From the NCBI GenBank assembly GCA_964598535.1, contig CAZRCI010000008.1:92633-156632 (forward strand): a DNA stretch of 64,000 nucleotides, written 5' to 3'. The translations under genes were made by a program, and so were the position numbers. The DNA comes from JALHMI01 sp964598535 (GTDB lineage: Bacteria > Planctomycetota > Planctomycetia > Pirellulales > PALSA-1355). Below the pieces are notes generated by a model. The model ran no database searches and was not told where the DNA came from. It saw only the letters and a list, made by a program, of their open reading frames with translations. The first letter of the stretch is position 1; each line of letters starts with the position of its first letter. Positions 33,426 through 42,015 of the stretch are shown here, piece after piece.

Positions 33426-33797
33426 ATGGCCACCAAAATTTCGAAGGAAAATCGCCGCGCCGAGATCGTACATTTCGACGAGATCTCCCCGATTCCCTGC
33501 CCTTGTGGTGAAGCGCGGCGCGCATTTGCGGATGTCGCCGAGTACCCAGGCACGGTGCATCGCACCGACATCACGTCCGACGCGCGGACGCACTACCACA
33601 AACGCCTCACCGAGGTGTATTACGTCCTCGAGTGCCAGGAGCAGGCCTGCATCGAACTCGATGGCGAATCCGTCGCGGTCCAGCCTGGTAGTTGCATCCT
33701 GATTCCGCCGGAGGTTCGCCACCGCGCAATCGGGCCCATGCGGGTGCTCGTGATCGTGTATCCCAAGTTTGATCCTGCGGACGAGTGGTTCGACTAA
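33426..33797 (+). CDS. Cupin-domain protein
   Basis: Single-domain cupin of 123 residues. Motif 1 is THYHKRLTEVYYVLEC with His56, His58 and Glu63, and motif 2 is PGSCILIPPEVRHR with His99. These four residues form the usual metal site. CPCG at residues 25-28 is an extra cysteine pair at the N-terminus. Small cupins serve as isomerases, dioxygenases or metabolite sensors; the substrate is unknown. It is followed by a hairpin-rich gap and a PQQ-propeller gene on the same strand. Confidence 0.83.
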   Translation: MATKISKENRRAEIVHFDEISPIPCPCGEARRAFADVAEYPGTVHRTDITSDARTHYHKRLTEVYYVLECQEQACIELDGESVAVQPGSCILIPPEVRHRAIGPMRVLVIVYPKFDPADEWFD

Positions 33798-33841
33798 CTT
33801 ACTGGCGGCCACCCTGGCAAAGCCCAGCCCCGGTTGCCTCG

Positions 33842-33906
33842 GTGAGCAGAAAATGCTCACAGATTACGGAGGATTTCGCGTAATCCGCGGGCCGGCCGGC
33901 CCGCGG
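33842..33906 (+). promoter_or_regulatory. Three consecutive hairpins between the cupin and PQQ-propeller genes
   Basis: Stem 1: GTGAGCA (33842-33848) pairs with TGCTCAC (33854-33860) around a GAAAA loop. Stem 2: GATTACG (33862-33868) pairs with CGTAATC (33879-33885). Stem 3: 33885-33906 is a perfect 22-bp GC palindrome. No T-run follows on the plus strand, so a simple intrinsic terminator is unlikely. The array could be an attenuator, an RNA stabiliser or a protein-binding site for the downstream gene. Confidence 0.5.
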
Positions 33907-34012
33907 CGATGCTTGCCGCAGGGGATGGCACGTCGTATCCTAGAGTTGAACCTGTTTAATCCCACCTGCCGCGATGCGCTTACCCAGGCGGCAATTCCTC
34001 CCAGAGCTAGAC

Positions 34013-36271
34013 ATGACACGATATCCGCTCGCTCGCTACGGAACCGTTGTCGTCACTTTACTATTAGGTGTTTTGGGTACGGTTGTGCTCAGCGGCGCCA
34101 CGGCGTATGCCGCCGAAGTCGATTCCTTGGATTGGCCACAGTGGCGCGGGCCGGAGGGCAACGGCATTTCTCGCGAAACGGGACTGATCACCTCCTGGGA
34201 TCCGTCCGCCGAAGGAACTTCGGGCAACGTGCTGTGGCGTAGTGAGGAACTTGCCGGGTTCTGCACGCCGATCGTAATGAATGGCAAACTGTATACGATC
34301 GTGCGGTCCGACGCCGGCACCAACAAGGACTGTGAGAAAACCGTCTGTGTCGACGCGGCAACCGGGCAGAAGATCTGGGAACGGCGAAACAACGTGTTTC
34401 TGACCGATACGCCGGCCGAGCGAATTGGCTGGGCATGTTGCGTAGGCGATCCGGCGGGGAAGAAGGTCTACGTGTATGGCGCGAACGGCTATTTGCAATG
34501 TCTCGATTCGGAAACCGGCGAATCGCAATGGCACGTATCGCTCAACGAAGGGTATGGATTACTGACTACGTATGGCGGTCGTCTGACGACCCCCGTGTTG
34601 TTTGAAGACTTGGTAATCGTCGGCGGCGTGATCGTCGGTTGGGGGGATGCGGCGCGGCCCACGCACCGCCAGTTGGCGTTCAATCGCCATGACGGGCGTT
34701 TGGTATGGATCAACGGGACGCGCCCCTTGCCGGAGGATACGACCTTCAGCGTTCCGGCCTTGTGTCTGCTTGATGGGCAAGCGGCCATGGTCTTCGGGTC
34801 GGGCGATGGCGGTGTGCATGCCTGGCAGCCCCGGACCGGTAAGCCGCTCTGGAGCTTCGACTTCTCGATGCGCGGACTGAACGTCTCGCCCGTCGTGGTT
34901 GACGGCAAGGTATTCACGTCGCAGGCCGAAGAAAACTTTGGCAATGCCGCGACGATGGGAGGTATTCTCTGCATCGACGGCCAAGGTCAGGGCAATATTA
35001 CGACGACCAATCAGGTCTGGCGTGTGCCGGGTATGGTCGGTAAGAGCTCGCCATTGCTGTTGGACGGACGGATGTACGCTTTCGACGATGGCGGAAAAAT
35101 CTACGTCCTTGACGCGGCAACCGGTCAGCCGGTGAGCAAACGGTCGAACAAGCTGGTGGGGACCATTGTGCGTTCCAGCCCCCTGTTTGCAGACGGCAAA
35201 ATTTATATTTGCTCGACGAGTGCCTGGCACGTTCTGGAACCCACCAACGACGGCGTGAAATTCATCGAGCGGATGCGCCTGCCTGCCGACGACGAGGTCA
35301 TCGGTTCGCCAATTGCTTCGCACGGGCGCATTTATCTGCCGACTACCTCGAGGTTGTATTGCCTGGGCAGCTCGGACGCGAAAACGGGCGTGACTCAGCG
35401 TCCCGACGTGCCCTCGGAGAAACCCGTCGGCAAAGATGACGCCGTGGCCCAGGTTCAGCTCATTCCGGCTGAGTCGCTGATCAAGCCGGGCGAAAATCTG
35501 AAGTTCACGATCAAGCTGTTCAACGAGCGCGGCCAGTATCTGCGCGACGCGACGGAAGCGGAGTTCACCCTTGAAGGGCCAGGGCAGATTACCGCGGACG
35601 GCACGTTCGGCTCTGGCAGCGACGCGGCGCATAAAGCCACCATCGTTACGGCCAAGATCAATGGCGCAACGGGGCAGGCTCGCGTTCGAATGGTGCCCGA
35701 GTTGCCTTGGAGATTTGACTTCACCGACGGTGAAGTGCCGGTGACCTGGGTTGGCGCCCGTTATCGGAATGTCATTCGCCCGATCGATAAAAATCCGGCG
35801 CTGGTCAAGGTCACCACGATTCCCAAGGGCACGCGCAGCCAAGCCATCATGGGCCAGAACGATCTGCACGACTATACGATCCAGGCCGACGTGCAAGGCG
35901 TGCTCACGGGCGGTAAACTGCCGGATATCGGCCTCATTGCCCAACGCTATACCATGGATCTGATGGGCGACCACCAGGAAATCCAGATTCGTACCTGGAC
36001 CTCGCAGTTGGATCGGTTTTCGAAGACAATCCCGTTCAAGTGGGAGGGCGGCGCGTGGTACACCATGAAGTTCCGGGCCGAAACCCACGACGGCAAGGCC
36101 CTGCTTAAAGGCAAGGTTTGGAAACGGGGTGAGCCGGAGCCCGAGACGTGGACCATCGAGGCAATCGATGAGAATCCTAATCTGGTCGGCGCGCCAGGCT
36201 TCTTTGGCAATGCTCAGGTAGCAGAGATCTTTTTCGACAATGTTTCGGTCACGCCGAACGAGAAACGATAG
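34013..36271 (+). CDS. Exported PQQ-binding-like beta-propeller protein
   Basis: Protein of 752 residues with a signal peptide (hydrophobic stretch about 10-30, ending ATAYA-A). It then has DWPQWRGPEGNGIS, a typical opening of planctomycete PQQ-propeller proteins. Repeated blades contain the tryptophan-docking pattern, for example CVDAATGQKIWE, CLDSETGESQW, AWQPRTGKPLWSF and VLDAATGQP. After about residue 490 an Ig-like region and a C-terminal jelly-roll-like domain follow. No dehydrogenase active-site residues are recognised, so a binding or scaffold role is as likely as catalysis. ATG at 34013 is preferred over one 13 codons earlier because it puts the signal peptide at the N-terminus; neither has a strong ribosome site. 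Confidence 0.82.
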   Translation: MTRYPLARYGTVVVTLLLGVLGTVVLSGATAYAAEVDSLDWPQWRGPEGNGISRETGLITSWDPSAEGTSGNVLWRSEELAGFCTPIVMNGKLYTIVRSDAGTNKDCEKTVCVDAATGQKIWERRNNVFLTDTPAERIGWACCVGDPAGKKVYVYGANGYLQCLDSETGESQWHVSLNEGYGLLTTYGGRLTTPVLFEDLVIVGGVIVGWGDAARPTHRQLAFNRHDGRLVWINGTRPLPEDTTFSVPALCLLDGQAAMVFGSGDGGVHAWQPRTGKPLWSFDFSMRGLNVSPVVVDGKVFTSQAEENFGNAATMGGILCIDGQGQGNITTTNQVWRVPGMVGKSSPLLLDGRMYAFDDGGKIYVLDAATGQPVSKRSNKLVGTIVRSSPLFADGKIYICSTSAWHVLEPTNDGVKFIERMRLPADDEVIGSPIASHGRIYLPTTSRLYCLGSSDAKTGVTQRPDVPSEKPVGKDDAVAQVQLIPAESLIKPGENLKFTIKLFNERGQYLRDATEAEFTLEGPGQITADGTFGSGSDAAHKATIVTAKINGATGQARVRMVPELPWRFDFTDGEVPVTWVGARYRNVIRPIDKNPALVKVTTIPKGTRSQAIMGQNDLHDYTIQADVQGVLTGGKLPDIGLIAQRYTMDLMGDHQEIQIRTWTSQLDRFSKTIPFKWEGGAWYTMKFRAETHDGKALLKGKVWKRGEPEPETWTIEAIDENPNLVGAPGFFGNAQVAEIFFDNVSVTPNEKR

Positions 36272-36365
36272 CCTGCCTGCGAAACGATGCGCACCGGGAC
36301 GGTTCACCTTGCTTAATCATTCAAGCAATCCACAATCGACAACTTTTGTCGCAGAGACCTTTGGC

Positions 36366-38336
36366 ATGAAAACGGCTCAGTTGGCAGCTTCTTTCGTCTT
36401 GGCGGGACTTGTCGTGGGGCTGTTTTCGGCCGCGGCCCCCAGTAAACAGGATCTGGCGAACGACAATCCTCCCCAAGGAGTTGGCCCGCTCGATTGGGGG
36501 CAATGGGGTGGTTCGAGCAAGCGGAACAACACGCCCGAGGGAAAGAACATCCCGGTCGAATGGACGATCGGCTCTTTTGATTTGAAGACCGGTGAATGGA
36601 ACAAGGAAGAAGCCGAGAACGTGAAGTGGACGGCTTCGCTCGGCTCGCAATCGTATGGAAATCCAGTGGTTGCGAACGGCAAAGTGTACGTGGGCACCAA
36701 TAACGGCGCTGGCTATCTCAAACGGTATCCGGCGACGGTCGACTTGGGCGTGCTCCTTTGTTTTGATGAGAAAGACGGAAAGTTCCTCTGGCAGCACTCG
36801 AATGAAAAGTTGCCGACCGGCCGCGTTCACGATTGGCCGTTGCAAGGGGTTTGCGCAGCGCCCATCGTCGAGGGAGAACGCCTGTGGTACGTAAGTAATC
36901 GTGGCGAGGTGCTCTGCCTCGATGCGCAAGGCTTCCACGATGGCGAGGACGACGGGCCGGTCACCAACGAGCCGGCCAAATTGTTTGACATCGTTCGCGC
37001 GGAAGACCCGGCGATGGACAAGGTTGCCGGCATCCTCAAAGAGTTGGAAGGTGGCAAGTTGCCAGCCGGCGTGGTCAGCGCGGCCGAAGCCGCCGGCCTT
37101 GTGATTCCTGCCGACGCCAAGGTGGCCGCCGAGGGGAAAGGCTTCAGGATCACATTCACGCCTGACGGCGGGCAGCCGCGCACATTGAACCTGCGCGTCG
37201 AAGGTCCTCGCTTGGCTTGTTACAAGGTGCTGAATGGCGACGACAAGGACGAGGCCGACGTTATTTGGCGCGTCAATTTGATGACCGATCTGGGGGTGTC
37301 GCAGCACAATATGTGCAGTTGTTCGGTGACGATCGCCGGTGACACGCTGTTTGTGAACACGTCGAACGGTGTCGATGAAGGGCACGTCAATTTGCCTGCT
37401 CCCGCGGCGCCCAGCTTCCTGGCGATGAACAAGAACACGGGCAAGGTTTTGTGGACGGACAGCACGCCGGGCGACAACGTGCTGCACGGACAGTGGTCGT
37501 CGCCCACCTACGGCATGCTGGGCGGCGTGGCTCAGGTTATATTTGGCGCGGGCGATGGCTGGATTTACAGTTTCGACGCCGAGCAGAGCGCCGCGACGGG
37601 GAAGCCCGTGCTGCTTTGGAAGTTTGATGCAAATCCGAAAGAATCGAAGTATGTGCTTGGCGGGCGCGCGGATCGTAACCACATTATCGGTACCCCTGTG
37701 ATTCATAACGGGCTGGTGTATGTGGGCGTCGGCGAAGATCCCGAGCATGGCGAAGGCATCGGTCACCTGTACTGTATCGATCCGACCAAACGCGGTGACG
37801 TGAGTCCTCAACTGGCCTTCAACGTAAAGGATTTGAGCACGCCGATTCCACACAAGCGCATGCAGGCCGTGGTGGCCGAAGACGGCGACGTGGCCCGGCC
37901 GAATGCCAATTCGGCCCAGGTGTGGCACTACGCAAACTACGATGCCAACATGAACGGCAAGATCGAGTTCGAAGAGACGATGCACCGTACTTGCGGCACG
38001 GTCGCGATTAAGAACGACCTGCTGTTCGTCGCGGATTTTAGCGGTTTGTTCCATTGTCTCGACGCGAAGACCGGTGTCCCCTACTGGACACACGACATGC
38101 TGGCCGCGGCCTGGGGGTCGCCGCTGATCGTCGAAGACAAGGTGTATGTCGGCGATGAGGACGGTGATATCACCGTGTTCAAGCTGAGCAAGGAGCTCGA
38201 AGTGCTGGCTGAGAACTCGATGGAGAATTCGGTATATAGCACGCCGGTCGTGGCAAACAACACGCTGTTTATTGCGAACAAGGATCACGTCTTTGCAATT
38301 AGCAGCGAAGGAAATGATGCAGACCAGGAGAATTGA
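36366..38336 (+). CDS. Exported PQQ-binding-like beta-propeller protein with an EF-hand loop
   Basis: Protein of 656 residues, probably co-transcribed with the preceding propeller gene (94 bp apart). A signal peptide (MKTAQLAASFVLAGLVVGLFSAAA) is followed by LDWGQWGGSSKRNNTPEG. Propeller blades include CFDEKDGKFLWQ, CLDAQGFHDGED, AMNKNTGKVLW and CLDAKTGVPYW. Around residues 525-536 DANMNGKIEFEE fits the 12-residue EF-hand calcium loop. The frame continues 42 codons further upstream and overlaps the previous gene, but that segment has no signal peptide. The pair may work on the same external substrate; this is inference. Confidence 0.84.
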   Translation: MKTAQLAASFVLAGLVVGLFSAAAPSKQDLANDNPPQGVGPLDWGQWGGSSKRNNTPEGKNIPVEWTIGSFDLKTGEWNKEEAENVKWTASLGSQSYGNPVVANGKVYVGTNNGAGYLKRYPATVDLGVLLCFDEKDGKFLWQHSNEKLPTGRVHDWPLQGVCAAPIVEGERLWYVSNRGEVLCLDAQGFHDGEDDGPVTNEPAKLFDIVRAEDPAMDKVAGILKELEGGKLPAGVVSAAEAAGLVIPADAKVAAEGKGFRITFTPDGGQPRTLNLRVEGPRLACYKVLNGDDKDEADVIWRVNLMTDLGVSQHNMCSCSVTIAGDTLFVNTSNGVDEGHVNLPAPAAPSFLAMNKNTGKVLWTDSTPGDNVLHGQWSSPTYGMLGGVAQVIFGAGDGWIYSFDAEQSAATGKPVLLWKFDANPKESKYVLGGRADRNHIIGTPVIHNGLVYVGVGEDPEHGEGIGHLYCIDPTKRGDVSPQLAFNVKDLSTPIPHKRMQAVVAEDGDVARPNANSAQVWHYANYDANMNGKIEFEETMHRTCGTVAIKNDLLFVADFSGLFHCLDAKTGVPYWTHDMLAAAWGSPLIVEDKVYVGDEDGDITVFKLSKELEVLAENSMENSVYSTPVVANNTLFIANKDHVFAISSEGNDADQEN

Positions 38337-38419
38337 TTTCTCCCACCCGCTTCACGAGCGCCCCATACTCTCGGGCCGTGTGTCACCAAAGGTGTAAGCA
38401 CTGAGCGGAGTTTACTCCA

Positions 38420-38797
38420 GTGAAACGTGTCCTCGACGTTGGCCAATGTAGTCCCGATCATTGGTCCATACGCCACCTTGTCGAGGGAGAGCTTGGCGCC
38501 GAGGTTGTTGCGGCCCATTACGCGGACGAGGCCATCGAGCTGCTGCGGCGCGACATGTTCGATCTGGTGCTGGTAAATCGCAAGTTCGACGCGGACGGTA
38601 GCGACGGTCTTGAGTTGATCCATCAGATCAAGGCCGATGCCGAGTTGGCCAAGGTGCCTGTGATGCTGGTCAGCAACTATCCAGAGTATCAAGCCGCGGC
38701 GGTAGCCGCCGGGGCTCTGCCAGGATTTGGAAAGGCCGAATTGCGAGCCGCCGCGACGCGAGAACGGCTGGCCGCGGCACTTGCCGAGAGCACCTGA
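38420..38797 (+). CDS. Degenerate response-regulator receiver domain protein
   Basis: Stand-alone receiver-like protein of 125 residues. The fold is recognisable: DLVLVNRKFDADGSDGLELI at strand/helix 3, VPVMLVSN with Ser85 at the switch position, and Lys105 in GFGKAEL. The phospho-acceptor Asp is replaced by Asn53 in VLVNRKF, and the acidic pair near the N-terminus is reduced to one Asp (CSPD). It therefore probably cannot be phosphorylated in the usual way and may act as a pseudo-receiver. The start is a GTG with GGAG 9 bases upstream. It stands alone between two oppositely oriented groups. Confidence 0.75.
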   Translation: MKRVLDVGQCSPDHWSIRHLVEGELGAEVVAAHYADEAIELLRRDMFDLVLVNRKFDADGSDGLELIHQIKADAELAKVPVMLVSNYPEYQAAAVAAGALPGFGKAELRAAATRERLAAALAEST

Positions 38798-38843
38798 GCG
38801 AAGCCGGTGCTTTAACCAGTTTGTCCTTTGATGTGGCCGCTTC

Positions 38844-40331
38844 TTACGCCAAGAGGGCGTCGATCGGTCGGCCGCGCCCGTCTTTCGTTACGTAGAATGG
38901 TCGCCCTTCGGTCACATAGGCCATATCGGGAGCGATTCCCAAAGCGCGATAAATCGTTGCGTGGGTGTCTTCGAGCGAGACGGGGTTTTCAATCGGTACC
39001 ATCGGATGCCGCTTGGCAGTCCGGCCATAAACGAAGCCCTGTTTGAATCCTCCCCCAAAGAACAGAAGCGCGTTGGCGCTGGAGAAGTGGCCGTGCAGGC
39101 CATACATCTTTACATCTTCGACCACCAGTTCATCGCCGTTTTGCATCTCGGCAAAGCCGTCCGGCTCGACGCCTGCCTTGGGTTGATTGGCCACGGTGCG
39201 GCCAAATTCCGAGGCCACGACCACCAAGGTCCTTTCAAGCAGTCCGCGGTCGGCCAAGTCGCGAATCAGTTGCGCGATGGGGCCGTCGATTTGCTTTTTC
39301 ATTTCGACCATTCGGCGTTGCCCATCTTCATGGGTGTCGAACCCCTTGAACGCGGCGTACTGATATTCGACCTGCACGAAGCGGGCACCGGCTTCGACGA
39401 GCCGTCGCGCGAGTAGCAGACCGTGTCCGAAGCGGCGGCCAAAGAAATATTTCTGATCGAGTAGTTCGTTGGGAGCAATTTGAGGTTCATAGGCGGCAAT
39501 GGTCTGCGGAGACTCGTTCTTCGCATAATTAAATGCCTGCTTCACAGGCGAATCCATCATCGCGCGCGCGGCCTGCATGGTTTGCAGGTAACGCGCGGCC
39601 TGCGGGGCCTCTTGAAGTCGCGAGCCGGCAAGGCCGTGCAGTTTCTTGAGCAACGCTAGTCGACGATCCACCTGTTCGACGGTCATGTTGGCCGCAGCTT
39701 CGAGTGTCGCGAGACCGGCCGTGGGGTCGGGAATCATAAATGGCGAGAATTGCGGGCCGTAAAATCCAGGCCCGATCGCTTCGGCGATAAATTGTTTTTC
39801 GGCGTCGCTCGTATCAATGTCGCGACCGATGTAAATGTACGGAGGTGTTAGTGCCTCGCGCGGCCCGAGCGTCCGCGCGACCACGGCGCCCATGCTGGGA
39901 GCCTTGAGTCCCACGGGAAACAGGTGGCCCGTGAGCATGTAGTATTGAGCCTTGAGGTGCACGGCGCCGAATTTTGTCCCGCTGGTCAGGCTGCGAAGCA
40001 CCGTGCCGTGGTGCATGACGTTGGCCAGGTTTTCCAGGCCCGCGCCCAGGCGAAGTCCATGCACCGAAGTGGGAATCGACTCGCAAGTAGCGAGGATTTC
40101 GCTACCTTTCATACCCGCCTGGAACGGCGTAAACGGTTTCGGATCCCAGGTGTCTTGCTGGGCGACACCCCCGGGGAGCCAAATGAAGATAACCGAATCG
40201 GCCTTGGCGGCGCGGGCCTGCCGGGCCGCCTGATGGGCGGCGAACGCGCGTGGGCTGCAACCCGACGCGAGCGCGGCTGCAGCGCTAAATCGTTGGAGAA
40301 ACGTTCGGCGGCTAAGGGGAGCCTGGGTCAT
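38844..40331 (-). CDS. DUF1501 domain protein with Tat signal
   Basis: Protein of 495 residues. SRRTFLQRFSAAAALASGCS is a twin-arginine signal. The domain (about 45-490) is the DUF1501 / sulfatase-like family, with IWLPGGVAQQDTWDPKP near the start, VVASEFGRTV, and GLHGHFSSANALLFFGGGF. The alkaline-phosphatase-like fold suggests a hydrolase, but no function is established. It overlaps the stop of the DUF1549/DUF1553 gene by 4 bp; this pairing is a hallmark of Planctomycetes. Confidence 0.9.
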   Translation of the reverse strand: MTQAPLSRRTFLQRFSAAAALASGCSPRAFAAHQAARQARAAKADSVIFIWLPGGVAQQDTWDPKPFTPFQAGMKGSEILATCESIPTSVHGLRLGAGLENLANVMHHGTVLRSLTSGTKFGAVHLKAQYYMLTGHLFPVGLKAPSMGAVVARTLGPREALTPPYIYIGRDIDTSDAEKQFIAEAIGPGFYGPQFSPFMIPDPTAGLATLEAAANMTVEQVDRRLALLKKLHGLAGSRLQEAPQAARYLQTMQAARAMMDSPVKQAFNYAKNESPQTIAAYEPQIAPNELLDQKYFFGRRFGHGLLLARRLVEAGARFVQVEYQYAAFKGFDTHEDGQRRMVEMKKQIDGPIAQLIRDLADRGLLERTLVVVASEFGRTVANQPKAGVEPDGFAEMQNGDELVVEDVKMYGLHGHFSSANALLFFGGGFKQGFVYGRTAKRHPMVPIENPVSLEDTHATIYRALGIAPDMAYVTEGRPFYVTKDGRGRPIDALLA

Positions 40332-41986
40332 TGCAAATATTGAAATTCAGGACCGCACACAATTGCCCACAACAGGTCGCGATAGCCCGTTTGGATGTCC
40401 GGTGTGGCTGCCAGAAACTCTCGGCCGGCATTGCGCTCCTCGGCGGTTGCGCTGCGCGCGAGTGCCGTCCGGTAGGCAAAGTCGACAACGCGCCGCGGAT
40501 CGCCGCGAGTCAAATTGTCGGGCACCGTCGCACTTGCCAGCAGCTCCTGGATTTCACTTCCATTCAGCAATTCCAGGGATTGCACGACGGCGACATCGTC
40601 TGGGCGCGCGGTGCTGATCTCGTTTCGCGACGCCGGCCTGCCGAGCGCTCGCATCAACGCGGTCGATCGGCCATCAAGCAGCGTGCGTTGCTGCTGCGAT
40701 AGTTGTCCAGTGGCCGCCAGACGCAGGCTATCGAGCACTTGTTCGGCGGTCAGCCGGCGCAGTTGCGGTGAGCGGAAATACCGAGGCATGCGCGGCTCGG
40801 CTGGATCGAATGAATCGGCGACGAGCGAATCGTATCGCAGTTGATACGTCTGGCTCGTGAGGATCAAGCGAATCGTGTGCTTGAGGTCGCAGCCGTGGGT
40901 CAGAAAGTCATGCGCCAGCCAATCGAGAAGCTCGGGATGGCTCGCGGGAACGTCATCACGCAGGTCATCCACCGGTTCGGCCAGGCCCAGGCCGAAGTAC
41001 CGCTTCCAGAGCCGGTTGACGATTGTTTTGGCAAATCGCGAGTTTGCCGGATCCGTAATGAGTTGGGCCGCCACGTGCAGCCGTCGGGTCGGATCGGCAG
41101 GTAGGTCGACAGAGGCGCCAGGCAATTCGAATGGAAACTTCGCGGTGACGAACTGGCCAGATTTCTGATCACAGCGGATCTTTTCAAGATTCTCAGTTGC
41201 GAACAGTCCGGCAAACGCCAGAAATCTTTCCTGGGGCCACTCCTTGTTTTCAAAATGGTCGTGGCAACCCGCGCACTTCATGCTGGTGCCAAGAAATACC
41301 TGCCCGATGTTGGCCGCCGTTTGAAGCGTGACCGGTCGCGTCTCGTTACGGATATAGCCGATTGTGTAGTCGACACCGAACACGTCTTTGTTGGTGGCCG
41401 GATGCCTGTCCGGCATGGTGGGATCGATAAGCTCGGCAACCATCACGTCGTAGGGCTTGTTGCGGCGAAAGCCGTCGAGCAGCCACTGCCGATAGTCGCC
41501 GCGGGTGAGCACACCTCCCTGGTCGAGGACACTTTGGCTTGCCAGAGCGTCCTCCCAGAACGCGGTCCAGTGCAGCGCATACTCCTCATCGCGAGCGAGT
41601 AGTTCGTCGACAAGCGCAACCCGTCTGGCGACGCTGGGTTTGCCGGCCAAGAAGCGATTGGTTTCTTTTAGCGTGGGGATGACACCGGTAACGTCGAGAT
41701 AAACGCGTCGCAAGAACGTCGCGTCGTCGCAAAGGCCCACCTTGGATGGTTCGGCAAGCGTGCGCCATTTGGCCGCGATGAAACGATCGATCGGATGTTT
41801 GATCGCCGCGCTAAGCTCGGGCGGCTCGGGCGCGGCAGGCAGTTCCGCCATGCGAGCACGACGACGTTCAATGAGGCGCCGTTCACTGTCGAGGTTGTCG
41901 GCTCGGCTGACGACCGGCACAAGCCACAACATCAGGCATGCCACCAGCCAGAGCGTGCCGTGCTGTTTGAACATGACGAATTCCAT
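40328..41986 (-). CDS. DUF1549/DUF1553 domain protein with a haem-type CxxCH motif
   Basis: Exported protein of 552 residues. The hydrophobic signal (about 10-27) ends VSRA-DN. DUF1549 (about 65-255) contains RRVYLDVTGVIPT and LLARDEEYALHW. The motif CAGCH (238-242) in GTSMKCAGCHDHFENKEW suggests one c-type haem. DUF1553 follows to the C-terminus, with VNRLWKRYFGLGL and RRLTAEQVLDSL. Such proteins may be surface electron-transfer partners of DUF1501 enzymes; this is inference. The frame is open 77 codons further upstream, but that part has no signal peptide and would overlap the transglutaminase gene. Confidence 0.88.
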   Translation of the reverse strand: MEFVMFKQHGTLWLVACLMLWLVPVVSRADNLDSERRLIERRRARMAELPAAPEPPELSAAIKHPIDRFIAAKWRTLAEPSKVGLCDDATFLRRVYLDVTGVIPTLKETNRFLAGKPSVARRVALVDELLARDEEYALHWTAFWEDALASQSVLDQGGVLTRGDYRQWLLDGFRRNKPYDVMVAELIDPTMPDRHPATNKDVFGVDYTIGYIRNETRPVTLQTAANIGQVFLGTSMKCAGCHDHFENKEWPQERFLAFAGLFATENLEKIRCDQKSGQFVTAKFPFELPGASVDLPADPTRRLHVAAQLITDPANSRFAKTIVNRLWKRYFGLGLAEPVDDLRDDVPASHPELLDWLAHDFLTHGCDLKHTIRLILTSQTYQLRYDSLVADSFDPAEPRMPRYFRSPQLRRLTAEQVLDSLRLAATGQLSQQQRTLLDGRSTALMRALGRPASRNEISTARPDDVAVVQSLELLNGSEIQELLASATVPDNLTRGDPRRVVDFAYRTALARSATAEERNAGREFLAATPDIQTGYRDLLWAIVCGPEFQYLQ

Positions 41987-42015
41987 CGAACGTATGACAA
42001 GGGATGGCGGAAGTG

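Noticed and set aside
32940..33860. Minus-strand open frame of 306 codons
   Set aside because: It covers the cupin gene in antisense and the rest is non-coding; the cupin motifs decide for the plus strand.
34559..36307. Minus-strand open frame of 582 codons opposite the first PQQ-propeller gene
   Set aside because: Same reason: no motif, and it lies wholly over a well-supported gene.
36321..38288. Minus-strand open frame of 655 codons opposite the second PQQ-propeller gene
   Set aside because: Antisense shadow; the plus strand has a signal peptide and propeller repeats, while the minus product resembles nothing.
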